Shown here: piece after piece, positions 43,245 through 51,438 of the stretch
Position numbering within the stretch: the first letter of the stretch is position 1
Layout of the letters: the number at the start of each line of letters is the position of its first letter
Source: Cyclobacterium jeungdonense
Lineage (GTDB): Bacteria > Bacteroidota > Bacteroidia > Cytophagales > Cyclobacteriaceae
Assembly (NCBI RefSeq): GCF_010994275.1
Contig: NZ_WMCD01000002.1
Coordinates: forward strand, 1 to 64,000
DNA: 64,000 nucleotides
Reading direction: 5' to 3'
Notes under the pieces: model-generated
What the model saw: only the letters and a program-made list of their open reading frames with translations
Told to the model about the DNA's origin: nothing
Databases searched by the model: none
Translations under genes and position numbers: made by a program

Positions 43245-44282
43245 TCAATCGTCCAAACTATTGTAATACTCCAATGCTTCAATTACGGCTTCCCGGCCTA
43301 CAACAATATTGAAATCGCAGGTGCCGATTTTTTTTAACAAGGAAAAATTTAATGATTCTCCATCGTTTTTCTTATCCTGAAAACAGCGCTTGATAATCGC
43401 ATCAAAGTCTGCGTCTGCAATGGAAATTTTCCCATAAATCGCCAACAACTTTTGCTCGATGCTTTCCAGATCCGCCTGTGGCATGCGTAAAAATTTGTGG
43501 GATAAAAACGCTTCGGTCAGCATGCCAATAGCAATGGCTTCACCGTGCAACAAATGATAAGGCGTATCCAGGTAATGGGATTCAATGGCATGACCAATGG
43601 TATGCCCAAAATTGAGAATCTTTCTTAACCCCTCTTCCTTGGGATCCTTGTCCACAACCTCTCGTTTGATCCCCACAGACACGGAAATAATGTCTTTCCA
43701 CTTCTGGTTTTGCCAATTTTCAGCTTTCAGACTTTGAAAGTAATTTTCATTTCGAATCAGCCCGTGTTTGATCACTTCTGCATATCCGGAACGTAACTCC
43801 GCCTCGGGTAGGGTTTGCAAAAATTCATCACTAATCAATACCCCTTCCGGTTGATTGAAAATACCGATGTGGTTTTTAAACCCATTGAAATCAATGCCGA
43901 GTTTTCCTCCGACACTGGCATCCACCTGGGAAAGTAGGGTGGTAGGAATATTGACAAAGCGGATACCTCTCTTATAGGTGCTGGCGCAAAAGCCTCCCAT
44001 ATCTCCAGCCACCCCGCCGCCAATGTTGACTATCAGAGATTTCCGATCCAGATTAGTCTCTGTCATCCATTGCCAGATACCCTGACAGCTGTCCAGATTT
44101 TTATGCTTTTCCCCCGCCTCAAACGCATACATGGAATGCGCAGGGAGGTCATCAGATAGAATAGGGTAACAATGGTTGATGGTTTGGCTGTCCATGATCA
44201 ACCCTAGTTTGGAATATTTTTTGGTACTTAGGTAGCGCTGTAAATCTTGCGCAATGTTGGAAGAAAATATAATTGTTTCCAA
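43245..44282 (-). CDS. aroB: 3-dehydroquinate synthase
   Basis: A 345-residue NAD- and metal-dependent enzyme of the shikimate pathway. Visible motifs are EAGEKHKNLDSCQGIW, IVNIGGGVAGDMGGFCASTYKRGIRFVNIPTTLL-type nucleotide and substrate loops, QVDASVGGKLGID, the metal ligands Glu in SGYAEVIKHGL and the His pair in NFGHTIGHAIES and LLHGEAIAIGM. It is separated from the DAHP synthase gene by a 162-bp gap bounded by perfect inverted repeats. Confidence 0.96.
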   Translation of the reverse strand: METIIFSSNIAQDLQRYLSTKKYSKLGLIMDSQTINHCYPILSDDLPAHSMYAFEAGEKHKNLDSCQGIWQWMTETNLDRKSLIVNIGGGVAGDMGGFCASTYKRGIRFVNIPTTLLSQVDASVGGKLGIDFNGFKNHIGIFNQPEGVLISDEFLQTLPEAELRSGYAEVIKHGLIRNENYFQSLKAENWQNQKWKDIISVSVGIKREVVDKDPKEEGLRKILNFGHTIGHAIESHYLDTPYHLLHGEAIAIGMLTEAFLSHKFLRMPQADLESIEQKLLAIYGKISIADADFDAIIKRCFQDKKNDGESLNFSLLKKIGTCDFNIVVGREAVIEALEYYNSLDD

Positions 44283-44310
44283 GGCTGGTTTTTTTGGTAA
44301 AGATAAAAAA

Positions 44311-44441
44311 TTAAACCCGTTTTATTTTCCGAAAATTTGTACATCAAGCTTTCAGGCTGATTCGGATACACCTATCGTATATTGCCGAACTACTCGAAAA
44401 AGCCAAATACACCTCTTTCCCTCAAAATAAAACGGGTTTAA
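44311..44441. repeat. 131-bp segment bounded by perfect 18-bp inverted repeats
   Basis: TTAAACCCGTTTTATTTT at 44311-44328 is the exact reverse complement of AAAATAAAACGGGTTTAA at 44424-44441. They enclose 95 bp without an ORF and sit between the DAHP synthase stop (44445) and the aroB start (44282). Such long perfect arms around a small non-coding core resemble a MITE; alternatively the RNA would form one long intercistronic hairpin. A smaller palindrome, GTTTAA-CGG-TTAAAC, overlaps the right arm. Confidence 0.75.
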
Positions 44442-44444
44442 CCG

Positions 44445-45551
44445 TTAAACAGACTTTCCGGAAGGAAGTCCTTCCCTGAGTTTCTTCTCTTGCCTTTTTA
44501 CGGATTCTTCGTGAATGCAATAAAGTAACTCCTTCATAAATTTCTCGCTTAGGTTTTTGCCCATTCCCTTCTGAGTTCTGGAATCCATTACCTGCTTCCA
44601 GCGATCTGCCTGAAATACGGTCAGGTTATGCTCCCGTTTGTGAGCTCCAATCTGATCAATAATGGAAAAACGCTCCGCCAGCAAATCCAATAGCTGATCA
44701 TCCAAATGGTCAACGGCATTTCTCAGGTCCTGAAGCTTTTCGGAGGGATGTTCCGTCTCAAGGGTATGTTTGAAATCAATCTGATCAAGAATTTCTCTCA
44801 ATTGACGTGGGGTAACCTGCTGCTTGGCATCACTCCAAGCATTATCCGGGTCGTGATGCGTTTCAATCATTAATCCATCCAGTCCAAAGTTAATGGCTCT
44901 CTGAGCGGTTTCCAGAATTCCTGCTCTGTTTCCTACAATATGACTAGGGTCATTAATTACCTGCATCCCTTTCCATAATCTTTTCAGGTGAATGGGCATG
45001 GACCAGTTGGGCTTGTTACGGAATTTTTTGTCGTAAGCATCGCTGAAACCCCTATGGATCGCTGCCAGCTTATTAACCCCAACGGCTTGTAGTCTTTCCA
45101 ACGCTCCTCTCCAAAGCTCCAAGTCTGGATTCATGGGGTTTTTTACCATTACCGGAATGTCAACACCTTTCAAGGCATCGGCGATTTCCTGTACAGCAAA
45201 GGGGTTAACGGTAGTCCTGGCGCCAATCCAAAGGATATCGACTCCGTGCTTCAATGCGGATTCCACGTGAGCTGCATTTCCCACTTCTGTGGTGATGGGA
45301 ATATTGAGGTGATGACGGACAATTTCCATCCATTTCAACCCGTCTTCGCCAATTCCTTCGAAACTTCCTGGTCTGGTTCTGGGTTTCCAAATTCCCGCCC
45401 GGAATACATGCGGAACTGCGTTGGCTTCTTTCATGTCCAAACAAACCTTTTCGATTTGCTCAGGTGTTTCTGCACTGCAGGGTCCGGCGATGATTAGGTG
45501 CTCCTTGTCCAGGCCCAGGCCCCAGTCTTTCGTTTGTAAGTGATTTTCCAT
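44445..45551 (-). CDS. Bifunctional DAHP synthase / chorismate mutase
   Basis: A 368-residue fusion. Residues 1-about 260 form a KdsA-like (type I-beta) DAHP synthase: LIIAGPCSAETPEQIE, RAGIWKPRTRPGSFEGIGEDGLKW-type loop, TEVGNAAHVE, IGARTTVNPFAVQEIADAL and KNPMNPDLELW. Residues about 268-365 form an AroQ-type chorismate mutase: LRNAVDHLDDQLLDLLAERF, IGAHKREHNL and QKGMGKNLS. It catalyses both the first step and the branch-point step to prephenate and heads the aro operon. Expression should be gated by the attenuator immediately upstream. Relatives are Phe- or prephenate-sensitive through the mutase domain. Confidence 0.95.
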   Translation of the reverse strand: MENHLQTKDWGLGLDKEHLIIAGPCSAETPEQIEKVCLDMKEANAVPHVFRAGIWKPRTRPGSFEGIGEDGLKWMEIVRHHLNIPITTEVGNAAHVESALKHGVDILWIGARTTVNPFAVQEIADALKGVDIPVMVKNPMNPDLELWRGALERLQAVGVNKLAAIHRGFSDAYDKKFRNKPNWSMPIHLKRLWKGMQVINDPSHIVGNRAGILETAQRAINFGLDGLMIETHHDPDNAWSDAKQQVTPRQLREILDQIDFKHTLETEHPSEKLQDLRNAVDHLDDQLLDLLAERFSIIDQIGAHKREHNLTVFQADRWKQVMDSRTQKGMGKNLSEKFMKELLYCIHEESVKRQEKKLREGLPSGKSV

Positions 45552-45567
45552 TTTTGAGTTTTGGTTA

Positions 45568-45600
45568 ATAAAAAAGCCCGAATCTCTCGAATCGGGCTTT
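45568..45600 (-). terminator. Attenuator terminator ahead of the aromatic operon
   Basis: On the minus strand AAAGCCCGA and TCGGGCTTT form a 9-bp stem with a short loop, followed by a T-run (TTTTTTATT). The hairpin ends only about 16 bp before the DAHP synthase ATG (45551) and lies downstream of the promoter and leader ORF, so it can only work as a conditional terminator for the operon. Leader bases 45648-45655 (CGAATCGG on the minus strand) are complementary to CCGATTCG in the 5' arm (45588-45595) and could form the competing antiterminator. Confidence 0.85.
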
Positions 45601-45618
45601 AAGTTTGTTTATCTTTAG

Positions 45619-45714
45619 TTATAGTTTTTCAAGACAATACGCAGCTCCGATTCGGCCATGGGGTCGAAAGTAAAAGTAAAAAAAGCTAAAATAGGTAGCC
45701 GCAAATTTTTTCAT
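45619..45714 (-). CDS. Phe/Tyr-rich leader peptide of the aromatic operon
   Basis: A 31-codon ORF (MKKFAATYFSFFYFYFRPHG then 11 more residues) with 10 aromatic residues, eight of them in the run YFSFFYFYF at residues 8-16. It ends 18 bp upstream of the terminator hairpin. This matches leader peptides of Phe/Tyr attenuators: scarcity of charged tRNA would stall the ribosome in the aromatic run and leave the downstream leader free to disrupt the terminator. The ATG lies only about 5 nt after the predicted -7 box, so the mRNA may be nearly leaderless, or the promoter call may be slightly off. Confidence 0.8.
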   Translation of the reverse strand: MKKFAATYFSFFYFYFRPHGRIGAAYCLEKL

Positions 45715-45718
45715 GCGT

Positions 45719-45750
45719 CAAATGTAATCTTTCCCAATTTAAAAATCAAA
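45719..45750 (-). promoter_or_regulatory. Bacteroidota-type promoter of the aromatic operon
   Basis: On the minus strand TTTG (45750-45747) is followed by a 20-bp spacer and TACATTTG (45726-45719), which fits the TTTG-N19-21-TAnnTTTG consensus of the Bacteroidota primary sigma factor. Transcription would start around 45715-45712, at the leader peptide ATG. Confidence 0.75.
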
Positions 45751-45826
45751 CAGTTATTCTTTTTTTTTAACGCCAATACTTCAATTTTAAGCTGCTGCTT
45801 TCCTAGCCCAAACTTTGGCCCCATTT

Positions 45827-48055
45827 TTATTTCCGTAAAAGTAAGTAATACAAGCTTTTGAAATGGGTCCCAGAAACCTCCAACGCCCCTTTTCCGGTAA
45901 TCAGTTGCTTATCAGTTACCCGGCCATCGTGATCTAAAATTTGAATATAAAAATCCCGCCCCTTAGGCAAGCCCAGTCTGAGATCTACCGGCTCCAGTAA
46001 TAAGGGAGAAGTGCCTTTTGCCTCTAATACATCCCCCGATGCACTGTATTCCATGCCAGTATTTCTGGCTCGGGCGACCGTAGTCAACAAGATACTATCT
46101 GCTTCCTGAAGGTCTTTATTTGCGTGCAGGCTGGTAAGTAGAATCACGGCAAACTCGTTGGGGGATTCAATGGTCCAACCTTCCAGTGATACAGCGTTAT
46201 CCGGCATAATTCCAACCAGTCCCTTGCTCCCCGGACTATCTATCGTAAAATAACCTCTATCGAAATTCCAGGCCAACTCCCCCGTTACAGATAACAGCAT
46301 TTTTTGGAGATTATCCCTATAAGGCGATAAATCTGGGAGTTGCGTATCCTCCGGTTCATCAGTAAATTCCAGAGGCACTTTTCCTATGGCCAGGGAAGCA
46401 GGAGAAAGGGATCCCGAAAAACGTTTATCATCATAACCCTGCGCTACTTTTTCCACAAAACCCGGGATTTCATTTTCAAACGAACCAACATGCACTTTCC
46501 TACTTCCCAGTACTGGACTCTCCTGAAGATCCCCGCGATACACCATCCGGGATAGTGCTGGATACAAACCCATATGAAGCGGGCTGGTAGCGTTGTATAC
46601 TCCGTGATTTGCGGATTCCAAAAGCGGAGAAAACCGGGGAATATCCACGGCAAAGGAAAAAGAAGCATCCCATCCCTGTAAACCCATGCCATAGGCCGCC
46701 ACAATGGGTGCCGCTTCTGCTGTCCATTGATTAGGCACCAAACTCATCCACTCGGAAAAGGAAAAAGGCCGGTCGCGGACCTGCTGCATGCCAGTGGACA
46801 ACAGGCCGGAACCGGGATTTTTCAGCATGGAAGTGTTTTTAACCGGACCGGTTGCTAACTGGTGCCCTCCAGCACCTCCACCAAAATAGTTGTGCCGGTC
46901 AATCATCCCAACCAAATAATCAGCATGCAAATTATAGAGATGGGAAATTCCGGACCCAGCTTGCCAGCAGGAGCCCACAATTACTCCCTTATAGCCCGTC
47001 TCCCTAACCGCCTTCTCAAACTTCCGGTAATAGGCCACTTGCTGTTCGTATAAAAACCGCATTTTGTCGGTTACATGCACGGGCATGTGTTGTCCTCTTT
47101 CTAAGGCGACTTCATATTCCTTGCTGAAAAAACCATGGTTGGGTTGAGGATAAATGTTCTGCTGTTCCAAGGATTCATTTTCGGGAATCGTTGTGCTCCC
47201 CCAGGCTTTTTCCAGTTGCTCCTGTGTACCGTATTTTGCTTGTAGCCATTGGGAAAATTGCCTGCATAGCAATGCCCTGTAAGTGGGAGCCTGTTCCAGG
47301 GATCTTTCAATGGCACTCCAAAAAATATTATCCTCATTCTGAAATTCCACAAAGGCCAAAGCGGGATCCTCCGCATACCGCAGGCCGGTATAAGGGTTGG
47401 AACGGTTCAGCATGTTTACGGTCAGAGCAATGTTCAACTCCTGCAGATCCGGAGCAAAATTTACCAGGCTGGAAGTACTTCCGTTTAGATGCGACCAGGG
47501 GTAGCTCAGGTTTTTCACTTCCTGGTAGGCAAGCAGGCTACTGCTATCTCCGGGTAATACCCGGTGACCGTAAATGGCTGACCAGCCCGTGTAGATGCCG
47601 TTTTCCTTTAACCGTGCGTGAAAATAATCCAGACGTCCAAATTTCTCAGGCTGAGGAATTACAGAATATTCCTCATCAGTCGCATTCCAGGTAAATTTGT
47701 GAAATCGAACCGCGTTGACTCCATATTTGGCAAGAAAATTAGTAAATTCATTTGCCGCTTCCCGGCTAGGAAAAGCATTACTACCGTTGATGTTGGTTCC
47801 CCAAAATTTAATAGGCTGACCGTTTTCAAAGACCAGTTGCTCCTTTTCCACCTGAACGAAACCGTGTCTGCCTGCTGGAGCATCCAACCAGCTTTGCATG
47901 CCAATAACCCCTGATGCATGGGTGTTTTCGGGCAAAAAAGGAAACCAATCCGACTCACTAATTGTCTGTTTGTATCCCCAGGACAGATGAATGAATGTCC
48001 CTAAACCCAGCAGGCCTAAAACGAAAAATACTTTTGTCGAATAGTACTTTTTCAT
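45827..48055 (-). CDS. Secreted clan-A glycoside hydrolase (cellulase/GH5-like)
   Basis: A predicted 742-residue exported enzyme. The start at 48055 (MKKYYSTKVFFVLGLLGLG) gives a signal peptide; the frame upstream runs through the structured repeat. The (beta/alpha)8 domain contains KFWGTNINGSNAFPSREAANEF, the clan-A acid/base Asn-Glu pair at E241 (FVEFQNEDNIFW) and a nucleophile candidate E435 (FSFSEWMSLVPNQW). The C-terminal about 200 residues look like beta-sandwich modules. The polysaccharide substrate is not deducible. It is followed on the same strand by the attenuated aro operon, which has its own promoter. Confidence 0.82.
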   Translation of the reverse strand: MKKYYSTKVFFVLGLLGLGTFIHLSWGYKQTISESDWFPFLPENTHASGVIGMQSWLDAPAGRHGFVQVEKEQLVFENGQPIKFWGTNINGSNAFPSREAANEFTNFLAKYGVNAVRFHKFTWNATDEEYSVIPQPEKFGRLDYFHARLKENGIYTGWSAIYGHRVLPGDSSSLLAYQEVKNLSYPWSHLNGSTSSLVNFAPDLQELNIALTVNMLNRSNPYTGLRYAEDPALAFVEFQNEDNIFWSAIERSLEQAPTYRALLCRQFSQWLQAKYGTQEQLEKAWGSTTIPENESLEQQNIYPQPNHGFFSKEYEVALERGQHMPVHVTDKMRFLYEQQVAYYRKFEKAVRETGYKGVIVGSCWQAGSGISHLYNLHADYLVGMIDRHNYFGGGAGGHQLATGPVKNTSMLKNPGSGLLSTGMQQVRDRPFSFSEWMSLVPNQWTAEAAPIVAAYGMGLQGWDASFSFAVDIPRFSPLLESANHGVYNATSPLHMGLYPALSRMVYRGDLQESPVLGSRKVHVGSFENEIPGFVEKVAQGYDDKRFSGSLSPASLAIGKVPLEFTDEPEDTQLPDLSPYRDNLQKMLLSVTGELAWNFDRGYFTIDSPGSKGLVGIMPDNAVSLEGWTIESPNEFAVILLTSLHANKDLQEADSILLTTVARARNTGMEYSASGDVLEAKGTSPLLLEPVDLRLGLPKGRDFYIQILDHDGRVTDKQLITGKGALEVSGTHFKSLYYLLLRK

Positions 48056-48144
48056 CTGATTATATTTTTTTTTCAGCGGTAAGATGGAGTCTCGCATGAT
48101 TGATAACCATCCCACTGTGTGACGTTCTCGTCATGCTCGATTTC
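48056..48144 (-). repeat. Dispersed structured repeat, copy 3, abutting the glycosidase start
   Basis: Minus-strand sequence from GAAATCGAGCATGACGAGAA at 48144 forms TGACG-AGAA-CGTCA within GCATGA / TCATGC pairing. It continues GCGAGACTCCATCTT and ends ACCGCTGAAAAAAAAATAT, 8 bp before ATGAAAAAGTAC. Identity with copy 2 resumes at ACCGCTG and runs through the first five codons of both unrelated genes. The shared block thus covers a 5' UTR and start. Confidence 0.7.
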
Positions 48145-48230
48145 GTGTTCCTTTACCAGTTATAATCCAAGCGAAACCTATCTCACTTTTGATTTAAAGG
48201 CAATCCTAATTCGGAAAACAAACCATCACC

Positions 48231-49643
48231 TTACTTTTCGTCGCGCATCATTTTCAAAAAAACCGCCAGTGGGCTTGCTACTGAGGTAAGGTAAACGGGA
48301 TTTTGTGTATAGCCATCAGGGTTAAAACACTCATATGGTGCTCCAAAAGCGGCACCCTTTCGGAAATCATTTTCCTTCAACTCAGTTATGTATTCACTCA
48401 CCAGTTTCCTGGCCGCTCCCGGGTTGACCTGATAAATGGCATGGACTACCCAACTAACTGGCGTTCCCCAGTAAGCTCCGTTTTGGTACTGATTTTTGGG
48501 AGCCATCGATTTTTCCCATACCCTGTCGGAATCAAAATCATGATCGGTAAGGACATGCCGAATATTTCCCCGATAACTCAAGGTACCGTTTTCATAAGCC
48601 TCCGCCAAAGCACGGCAGGCAGTATCTCTGGCTTCTCCCTGTAAAACCCCTTCGTATACGGCCAGGGCTGTTCCCCACACATCGGGCTGATTGCTACTTC
48701 CGGTGGAAGCTTTTAACAGGCCACTCGCATCATGAAAAACCTCTGGAACTGCCTCCTGAATGGTTTTCGCTATCTGGGAATAGTTGCTGCTCATTGCTTC
48801 ATTTCCCGTTCGGTCGAAAATATTCGCCAATTGTTTTGCGGCCCTGAATTTTAAAACAGAGGGATACAGCAAGTCTCCCGTCATCTGGATGGCATCTCTG
48901 AATCCAAAATCGACACCCCGGAAATGAACTGTACAATAAACCAGTTGATTTTCTTGTCTTGAAGGAGACACATGAAAGGCCATCAGCAAACGGTCCATCA
49001 GGCTCTTGCCCTCGATCTTTTCCTCGAGTACTCCTTCCTCTTTCCCGTATTCTATCAGGTGATGGGCCATGTGAATGAAGAAAAAAGCATCCCCAAAAGG
49101 CGGTAGGCTTCCCCATTCTTTGGTACCCTGCAATTCATAGCTGTAGGTACCCGGAAAATAGATCGGTAACCCGTCGTCGATTCGGATATGGTCGGGTATG
49201 GAACCTAGTGGAATTAAACTCCCTCCACTCGTTATCCAGCTCTGATCTGCCTGCGCTGCGGCTGTTAGCAAAAACATGTGTTCTTTTTCCTCCAGGGAAA
49301 TCATTCCGGTTTCCAAAGCCATGGCGTAATCTCTTATCCAAAAAGAGGGATAGGCATCTCTACCTCCAGGCCGGATCAAGGTGCCTCCAGTTCCGTTTGC
49401 ACCGAAATCATCCGACACCACCTGGTTTGGGTAAATTCTGGATTGCTCCAGCACATCCCTGGTCATTATCGCTAAAAAATCCAGGTCTGCTTGCGAAATA
49501 ACAGCACCATCATGATTCGGCTGTGCCGATACACTGCCTGAAAATGAAGGGCACAGCAATACGATAAAAATGAAAATCGTAACCCTGATAAAATCCGATG
49601 GGAACCATCGTTCGGTGTCTGCCTTTTTGAGGAAAAGTTCCAT
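48231..49643 (-). CDS. Secreted (alpha/alpha)6-type glycosidase-like protein
   Basis: A predicted 470-residue protein. The start at 49643 (MELFLKKADTERW) places a membrane/signal segment at residues 21-40 with a cleavage-like VSAQ; the longer frame overlaps the upstream DUF3052 gene. The mature part has six-hairpin glycosidase features: GGTLIRPGGRDAYPSFWIRDYAMALETG (an Asp in the WIRD motif), ANGTGG, and a C-terminal NGAYWGTPVSWVVHAIYQ helix pair. I cannot assign a GH family or catalytic residues firmly. It lies 87 bp upstream of the structured repeat and the GH5-like gene, same strand. Confidence 0.65.
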   Translation of the reverse strand: MELFLKKADTERWFPSDFIRVTIFIFIVLLCPSFSGSVSAQPNHDGAVISQADLDFLAIMTRDVLEQSRIYPNQVVSDDFGANGTGGTLIRPGGRDAYPSFWIRDYAMALETGMISLEEKEHMFLLTAAAQADQSWITSGGSLIPLGSIPDHIRIDDGLPIYFPGTYSYELQGTKEWGSLPPFGDAFFFIHMAHHLIEYGKEEGVLEEKIEGKSLMDRLLMAFHVSPSRQENQLVYCTVHFRGVDFGFRDAIQMTGDLLYPSVLKFRAAKQLANIFDRTGNEAMSSNYSQIAKTIQEAVPEVFHDASGLLKASTGSSNQPDVWGTALAVYEGVLQGEARDTACRALAEAYENGTLSYRGNIRHVLTDHDFDSDRVWEKSMAPKNQYQNGAYWGTPVSWVVHAIYQVNPGAARKLVSEYITELKENDFRKGAAFGAPYECFNPDGYTQNPVYLTSVASPLAVFLKMMRDEK

Positions 49644-49648
49644 TTCTG

Positions 49649-50089
49649 TCAAGGCTTCCTTTTTTCTGTGATCAATCCAAATTTCCGTGTCAGCTGCCGG
49701 ATATTTTCTACTTTTCGAAATCGCAATGCAGACCAGTCCTGATCGATGGCTACTTGCCTGACTGGCTCCATCCCCCAATCACCGAGTAGCTCCCATCCGC
49801 TGTCCCTGTTATAATCCGAACGATAGGTTTTAGAGTTACTCTTAGGGTAGGCTACCCAAAAAATAGCATCGGATGTCAATTTGGAAAGGATTGTCCGAAC
49901 GTTGGCTTCCATTTCAGCTTTTGTTTTCCCAAAAACCAAGGCAAATTCGATAACCTCTTCTTTCTGACCATCAGAGGTTTGGGTAAGTGCTTTTATGGCC
50001 TCTATGTGTTGTTTAAACGATTCTGGAGCATCAACCAACACCACCTTTTCTTGTGATTTGAAATTCAGTTTTTTAAAAATCGGATCCAT
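49649..50089 (-). CDS. DUF3052-like protein
   Basis: A 146-residue cytoplasmic protein with MDPIFKKLNFKSQEKVVLVDAP at the start, FALVFGKTKAEMEANV and DAIFWVAYPKSNSKTYRSDYNRDSGW in the centre and DWSALRFRKVENI near the end, matching a DUF3052-like fold common in Bacteroidota. No catalytic motif is known. It lies only 5 bp before the glycosidase-like start, so the two are probably co-transcribed although their functions look unrelated. Confidence 0.7.
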   Translation of the reverse strand: MDPIFKKLNFKSQEKVVLVDAPESFKQHIEAIKALTQTSDGQKEEVIEFALVFGKTKAEMEANVRTILSKLTSDAIFWVAYPKSNSKTYRSDYNRDSGWELLGDWGMEPVRQVAIDQDWSALRFRKVENIRQLTRKFGLITEKRKP

Positions 50090-50221
50090 AGTAGAAGCAA
50101 TATCAGACTAAATTTACTAATAATCCAATAAAATATCCGGGGCTAATCAAAAGGATTGGATGAATTTGAAAACACAAATCCCTGTTCCTAGCCGTTTTTT
50201 TGGTATCTTTGCCGCCTATAA

Positions 50222-51424
50222 ATGGAAAAAAAAACCGACTTTTCTTTTGATAATCTAGAGACTGCCTTTGCGCATCTTTCGGACAAGGAACTGAAAAAAA
50301 CTCAGAGCTTGTTTCGCTTAATGCATTATCCTCTATTGGTGAAATCTGGTCTTTGGCTGAGCAAAATGGCCTTTACTTTGGGTTTGCCGGTGAAAGGGTT
50401 TGTCAAAAAAACAGTATTCCATCAGTTTTGCGGAGGTGAGACCATTGCTTCCTGTCGACCTATCATAGCATTGCTGGACAAGTTTGGGGTGAAGTCCGTA
50501 CTGGACTACTCGGTAGAAGGAAAAAAGGAAGAAGAAAGATTAATTGCCGCAACTGAAGAGATCAAACGAACCATAGCGGAAGCAGGAAAGAACGCCCACC
50601 TCGCTTTTGCCGTTTTCAAGGTTTCGGGAATCGCTGACACGGAACTATTGCAGAAGGTACAGGAGCAAAAGCAACTATCAGAAGCTGAAAAAGAATCCTT
50701 CGCCGCTGCCAGGGGCAGGTTTATGGGCCTATGCGATACTGCTGCTCAACGAAGCGTCCGGCTATTGGTAGATGGGGAGGAAAGTTGGTTTCAGGAAATA
50801 ATCGACCAGTGGGTCGAGGAAGCCATGAGGCAGTACAACAAGGATAAGCCCATCGTATTCAACACCTTCCAGATGTATCGAAAGGACATGTTGCGCAGAC
50901 TCAGAGACGCGCGACACGACGCGGTGGCCCAGGGGTATTTCCTGGGAGCCAAACTGGTAAGGGGCGCCTACATGGAAAACGAAAGGGCGAATGCCAAAGA
51001 CAGAGGGGAGGAGGATCCCATCCATCCAACCAAAGAGGCCACGGACAACGCTTACAATGAAGCTCTTAAGTTTTGCATCGACAATAAACAGCGAATTTCT
51101 TTGGTCAGCGGTTCGCATAATGAATGGAGCAATACTTTGCTGGCGGAATTGGTCGATCTACACGGACTTTCCCGATCAGATGAACGAATCTACTTCTCAC
51201 AACTGTTCGGGATGAGTGATCCTATCTCCTTTAACCTGGCCAAAGCAGGCTTTAATGTAGTTAAATACCTGCCTTACGGTCCAATAAAAGAAGTACTTCC
51301 TTACCTGGCCCGAAGAGTAGAAGAAAATTCGGGAATATCCGGACAAGCCAGCAGGGAACTGCAACGAATAAATCAAGAATTGCGCAGGCGAAAAAGCCTG
51401 CCTAAACTTCCAAAAATAGCATAA
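50222..51424 (+). CDS. Proline dehydrogenase
   Basis: A 400-residue FAD-dependent TIM-barrel enzyme oxidising proline to pyrroline-5-carboxylate. Motifs: LDYSVEGKKEEERL, NTFQMYRKDMLRRL, GAKLVRGAYMENERANAK, and near the C-terminus FNVVKYLPYGPIKEVLPYLARRVEEN, the canonical Y-x-P-Y-G-x2-x2-VxPYLxRRxxEN-like signature. It is a monofunctional form without the P5C dehydrogenase half of PutA. lysS starts 15 bp downstream, so both may share a transcript. Confidence 0.95.
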   Translation: MEKKTDFSFDNLETAFAHLSDKELKKTQSLFRLMHYPLLVKSGLWLSKMAFTLGLPVKGFVKKTVFHQFCGGETIASCRPIIALLDKFGVKSVLDYSVEGKKEEERLIAATEEIKRTIAEAGKNAHLAFAVFKVSGIADTELLQKVQEQKQLSEAEKESFAAARGRFMGLCDTAAQRSVRLLVDGEESWFQEIIDQWVEEAMRQYNKDKPIVFNTFQMYRKDMLRRLRDARHDAVAQGYFLGAKLVRGAYMENERANAKDRGEEDPIHPTKEATDNAYNEALKFCIDNKQRISLVSGSHNEWSNTLLAELVDLHGLSRSDERIYFSQLFGMSDPISFNLAKAGFNVVKYLPYGPIKEVLPYLARRVEENSGISGQASRELQRINQELRRRKSLPKLPKIA

Positions 51425-51438
51425 CCATCTTTACACAC

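Noticed and set aside
45615-45659. A 14-codon ORF (MAESELRIVLKNYN) as the attenuator leader peptide
   Set aside because: It overlaps in another frame and has only one aromatic residue. The 31-codon ORF starting at 45714 has an eight-aromatic run and starts next to the promoter, so it is the better leader.
50204-50211. TATCTTTG as the proline dehydrogenase promoter -7 box
   Set aside because: No TTG at proper distance upstream; the match alone is too weak.
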